This document shows positions 7,137-8,437 of a stretch of DNA of 8,437 nucleotides, in pieces (position 1 is the stretch's first letter; every line of letters begins with the position of its first letter). This DNA comes from a bacterium UBP8_UBA6595. Its GTDB lineage: Bacteria > Margulisbacteria > Marinamargulisbacteria > UBA6595. The stretch covers positions 39,990 to 48,426 of the forward strand of contig DJIL01000001.1 of NCBI GenBank assembly GCA_002433595.1, written 5' to 3'. The notes under the pieces are model-generated. The model searched no databases. It saw nothing but the letters and a program-made list of their open reading frames with translations, and was not told where the DNA came from. The position numbers were made by a program, and so were the translations under genes.

Positions 7137-7729
7137 GTGGATTTCAAGATAGCATTGCCAATGAAATTGCCCAAGGGACACGGGTTCTGGACTTGGGTTG
7201 TGGCAATGGCGCTTTAATGGAGCGGCTAATTCAAACCAAATCGGTTACCGCTTATGGCATCGATATTGACCCAAATAATATTTTGACCTGTTTAAACAAA
7301 GGCTTAAATGTTATCGAACACGACATTAATACGGGTCTTGATTTATTTAGCCCCAATACCTTTGATATGGTAATTTTTTCTCAAACTTTGCAAGAAATCA
7401 AAGACCCCGTGGCAACAATTGATGCTATCTTAACCATTGCCAACACCTGCATCATTAGCTTTCCCAATTTCGCGTTCTTACCCAATCGAATTCAAGCCAT
7501 ACTGGGTCGCACACCCCAAAGTGCATCCTTGCCCCATACGTGGTTTGAAAGCCCCAATATTCGATTTTTATCGATTCATGATTTTAAACAATTTTGCCAT
7601 CGACAAGGCATTGAACTCGTTAAGCCCTTACCCCTGTTTAATACCCCGTGGCTCAATGCGATCGTGCCTCATTGCCTAGATAACTTGGTGGCTCCTCGTG
7701 GCCGGTTTGTGATTCGGCGCCAGGCTTAG
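7133..7729 (+). CDS. metW: Methionine biosynthesis protein MetW (SAM methyltransferase fold)
   Basis: The 198-residue protein has a class I methyltransferase fold: motif I VLDLGCGNGALMERL (18-32), the acidic end of strand 2 GIDIDPNN (42-49) and FDMVIFSQTLQEI (75-87), followed by ISFPNFAF (128-135), the MetW-like segment. Length and gene order agree with MetW, which is encoded next to MetX and is needed together with it for full homoserine acyltransferase activity in several proteobacteria. No methyl-transfer substrate is known with certainty. A GGAG at 7123-7126, 6 nt before ATG 7133, is a proper Shine-Dalgarno site, and the ATGA overlap with metX adds translational coupling. Confidence 0.93.
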   Translation: MSGFQDSIANEIAQGTRVLDLGCGNGALMERLIQTKSVTAYGIDIDPNNILTCLNKGLNVIEHDINTGLDLFSPNTFDMVIFSQTLQEIKDPVATIDAILTIANTCIISFPNFAFLPNRIQAILGRTPQSASLPHTWFESPNIRFLSIHDFKQFCHRQGIELVKPLPLFNTPWLNAIVPHCLDNLVAPRGRFVIRRQA

Positions 7730-8218
7730 ATGCTTCGGTTATTTCTACACGCTATTCGTATTAAAACATTAGCCGCGAGTGTATCCCCTGCGGTATTAGG
7801 CAGCGCCTTGGCGTACTATCATGGGGCATTTTCACCCTGGGTATTTGTATGGGGTTGCGGGACGATTCTCTGGATTCAAATGGGAACTAATTTAGCGAAT
7901 GATTACTACGATGCAAAACGAGGGGGAGATCGGGACCGGCAGCATGGCACCACCCGATTGACCGCCGCTGGACTCGTTTCGCCCTCGACTATGTATGCGT
8001 GGATGGTGGGCACTTTTTTGGCGGGTTTGGTTTGCAGTGTTCCCCTGATTTATACGGGAGGATGGTTTCTGATGGGGATTGTTTTTTTGGGTGCTGCGAT
8101 TGGGTATTTGTATACAGGCGGCCCGTTACTCCATTGCTCTAGCCTATGTAGCGACGCCACTGCTTATTTGACCCCTAGTCATTATTCACACATCACCCAG
8201 CGTTTAACTCAACCTTAG
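7730..8218 (+). pseudogene. menA: MenA/UbiA-type prenyltransferase, truncated by frameshift or deletion
   Basis: Residues 1-132 match the N-terminal half of a 1,4-dihydroxy-2-naphthoate-type polyprenyltransferase, a multi-span membrane enzyme of quinone synthesis. IQMGTNLANDYYDAKRGGDRDR (about 49-70) is the first Asp-rich prenyl-diphosphate/Mg site, TTRLTAAGLVS (74-84) follows, and several hydrophobic segments lead to IGYLYTGGP (124-132). After this the reading frame turns into a polar, Cys/Ser-rich tail and stops at 162 residues, where the family has about 290-300. Skipping one base after 8125 restores TAC TCC ATT GCT (YSIA), the expected continuation of GGP, before a TGA at 8169. The second Asp-rich motif is absent, so the product cannot be active. 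The ATG follows the metW stop directly with no gap. MenA versus another UbiA-family role is not settled. Confidence 0.7.
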
Positions 8219-8283
8219 CGCAAATCGATTTGTTTTCTAATATTAGTCTTCAACTCAAGAGGAGGTCATATGCGTTTATTTAA
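8179..8283 (+). pseudogene. Possible C-terminal remnant of the prenyltransferase in another frame
   Basis: A third frame (codons from 8179 to the TAA at 8281-8283) reads about 34 codons, including HHPAFNSTLAQIDLFSNIS. This recalls the usual MenA C-terminus, where an Asn-x-x-Leu-Ala segment is followed by hydrophobic Leu/Phe runs. If so, roughly 100 internal codons were lost and the end is out of frame. The match is by eye only and short, so chance cannot be excluded. Confidence 0.25.
8221..8232. repeat. Perfect 12-bp palindrome CAAATCGATTTG
   Basis: The sequence equals its own reverse complement and is followed by TTTTC. It could form a small 4-bp hairpin with a TCGA loop, too weak for a good terminator, or serve as a dimeric-protein site. 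It lies directly after the stop of the truncated prenyltransferase frame, where an operon end would be expected. Confidence 0.35.
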
Positions 8284-8323
8284 AATCAAAAAAAGAGTTG
8301 ACAATTATATGGAAATACAATAA
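8270..8323 (+). CDS. 17-codon ORF with strong Shine-Dalgarno site
   Basis: AGGAGG at 8260-8265 lies 4 nt before ATG 8270, the strongest ribosome-binding site in the window, though the spacing is short. The ORF encodes MRLFKIKKRVDNYMEIQ and ends in TAA at 8321. It is Lys/Arg-rich with no known motif. Its 3' part overlaps the promoter at 8298-8326, so it cannot be a leader peptide on that transcript. It may be a small peptide at the end of the upstream operon, or the stump of a former gene cut off by the same event that broke the prenyltransferase. Confidence 0.25.
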   Translation: MRLFKIKKRVDNYMEIQ

Positions 8324-8326
8324 AAT
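8298..8326 (+). promoter_or_regulatory. Near-consensus sigma70 promoter
   Basis: TTGACA at 8298-8303 matches the -35 consensus at all six positions. A spacer of exactly 17 bp leads to TAAAAT at 8321-8326, which matches the -10 at five of six. Transcription would begin near 8333, giving a 5' leader of about 53 nt before ATG 8386. The surroundings are very AT-rich. This is by far the best promoter match in the window. Confidence 0.75.
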
Positions 8327-8346
8327 TTATTTATTAAATTGTATTT
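8313..8346. repeat. Perfect 9-bp inverted repeat across the -10 and start site
   Basis: AAATACAAT (8313-8321) and ATTGTATTT (8338-8346) are exact reverse complements separated by 16 A/T bases. The left arm ends on the first base of the -10 and the right arm lies just after the expected +1, a placement typical of a repressor operator. Because the region is so AT-rich, a chance origin or a role in DNA bending is also possible. Confidence 0.45.
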
Positions 8347-8385
8347 TTAATTTATAAAAACAAACTCGGGGGGAGTGCAAATAAC

Positions 8386-8437
8386 ATGACTGCTATTCAA
8401 AGAATCACTAGGTTATTTTTAATTCATGGACTATTTA
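8386..8437 (+). CDS. Start of an unidentified gene, cut by the window end
   Basis: ATG 8386 opens a frame with 17 visible residues, MTAIQRITRLFLIHGLF, and no stop before the window ends. It is preceded by GGGAG (8371-8375, 10 nt spacing) and by the strong promoter at 8298-8326, so it is probably a real gene with its own transcript. The amphipathic, Arg-containing start faintly recalls the first helix of UbiB/AarF-type kinases, which would fit the quinone-related gene before it, but 17 residues are too few to name it. Confidence 0.5.
   Translation, partial: MTAIQRITRLFLIHGLF

Noticed and set aside
8313..8350. The inverted repeat with a following TTTTT as a terminator for the upstream operon
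   Set aside because: The stem is almost pure A/T with a 16-base loop, and it coincides with a promoter; an operator-like role is more plausible.
1..8437. Mobile element, CRISPR, tRNA or defence system
   Set aside because: There are no direct-repeat arrays, transposase or integrase motifs, tRNA T-loop patterns or defence-type domains on either strand.

Overview
The window is a compact bacterial chromosome segment with moderate GC (low to mid 40s percent by eye) and almost no non-coding space. It holds housekeeping genes: Der, an Mrp-type Fe-S carrier, MiaB, MnmA, MetX, MetW and a MenA/UbiA-type prenyltransferase, plus a 2-oxoglutarate/Fe(II) oxygenase. I cannot assign the phylum. MetX-MetW pairs are common in proteobacteria. 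However, the MnmA has the Cys-Cys 'RCC' segment rather than the form usual in gammaproteobacteria, and the Mrp has a C-terminal DUF971-like domain as in plastid HCF101. Together these point away from a textbook gammaproteobacterium. No phage, transposon, CRISPR, tRNA or rRNA signal was seen.

Layout: (1) 41-835, a plus-strand oxygenase with a GTG start. (2) 926-4905, a minus-strand operon transcribed miaB > mrp > der, whose genes overlap by 8 nt at both junctions. (3) 4906-5076, a divergent promoter region of 171 bp; both flanking genes lack a Shine-Dalgarno site and have a -10-like hexamer 5-6 nt before the start codon, which suggests leaderless mRNAs. (4) 5077-about 8218, a plus-strand operon mnmA > metX > metW > menA-like, joined by two 4-nt ATGA overlaps and one zero-gap junction. 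The last gene is broken after about 132 residues. (5) 8219-8437, an AT-rich stretch with a near-consensus sigma70 promoter, a 9-bp inverted repeat overlapping it, and the start of a gene that leaves the window.

The genes share a sulfur theme. Mrp carries Fe-S clusters, MiaB is an Fe-S enzyme that methylthiolates A37 of tRNA, MnmA thiolates U34 of tRNA, and MetX/MetW belong to methionine synthesis, which supplies the S-adenosylmethionine that MiaB uses. Der is a ribosome-assembly GTPase. The divergent pair miaB/mnmA therefore controls two sulfur modifications of the same tRNA anticodon loop. I see no clearly new defence or mobile system. The most interesting points are the Mrp fusion, the leaderless divergent promoter, the decayed prenyltransferase and the promoter/inverted-repeat arrangement at the right end.
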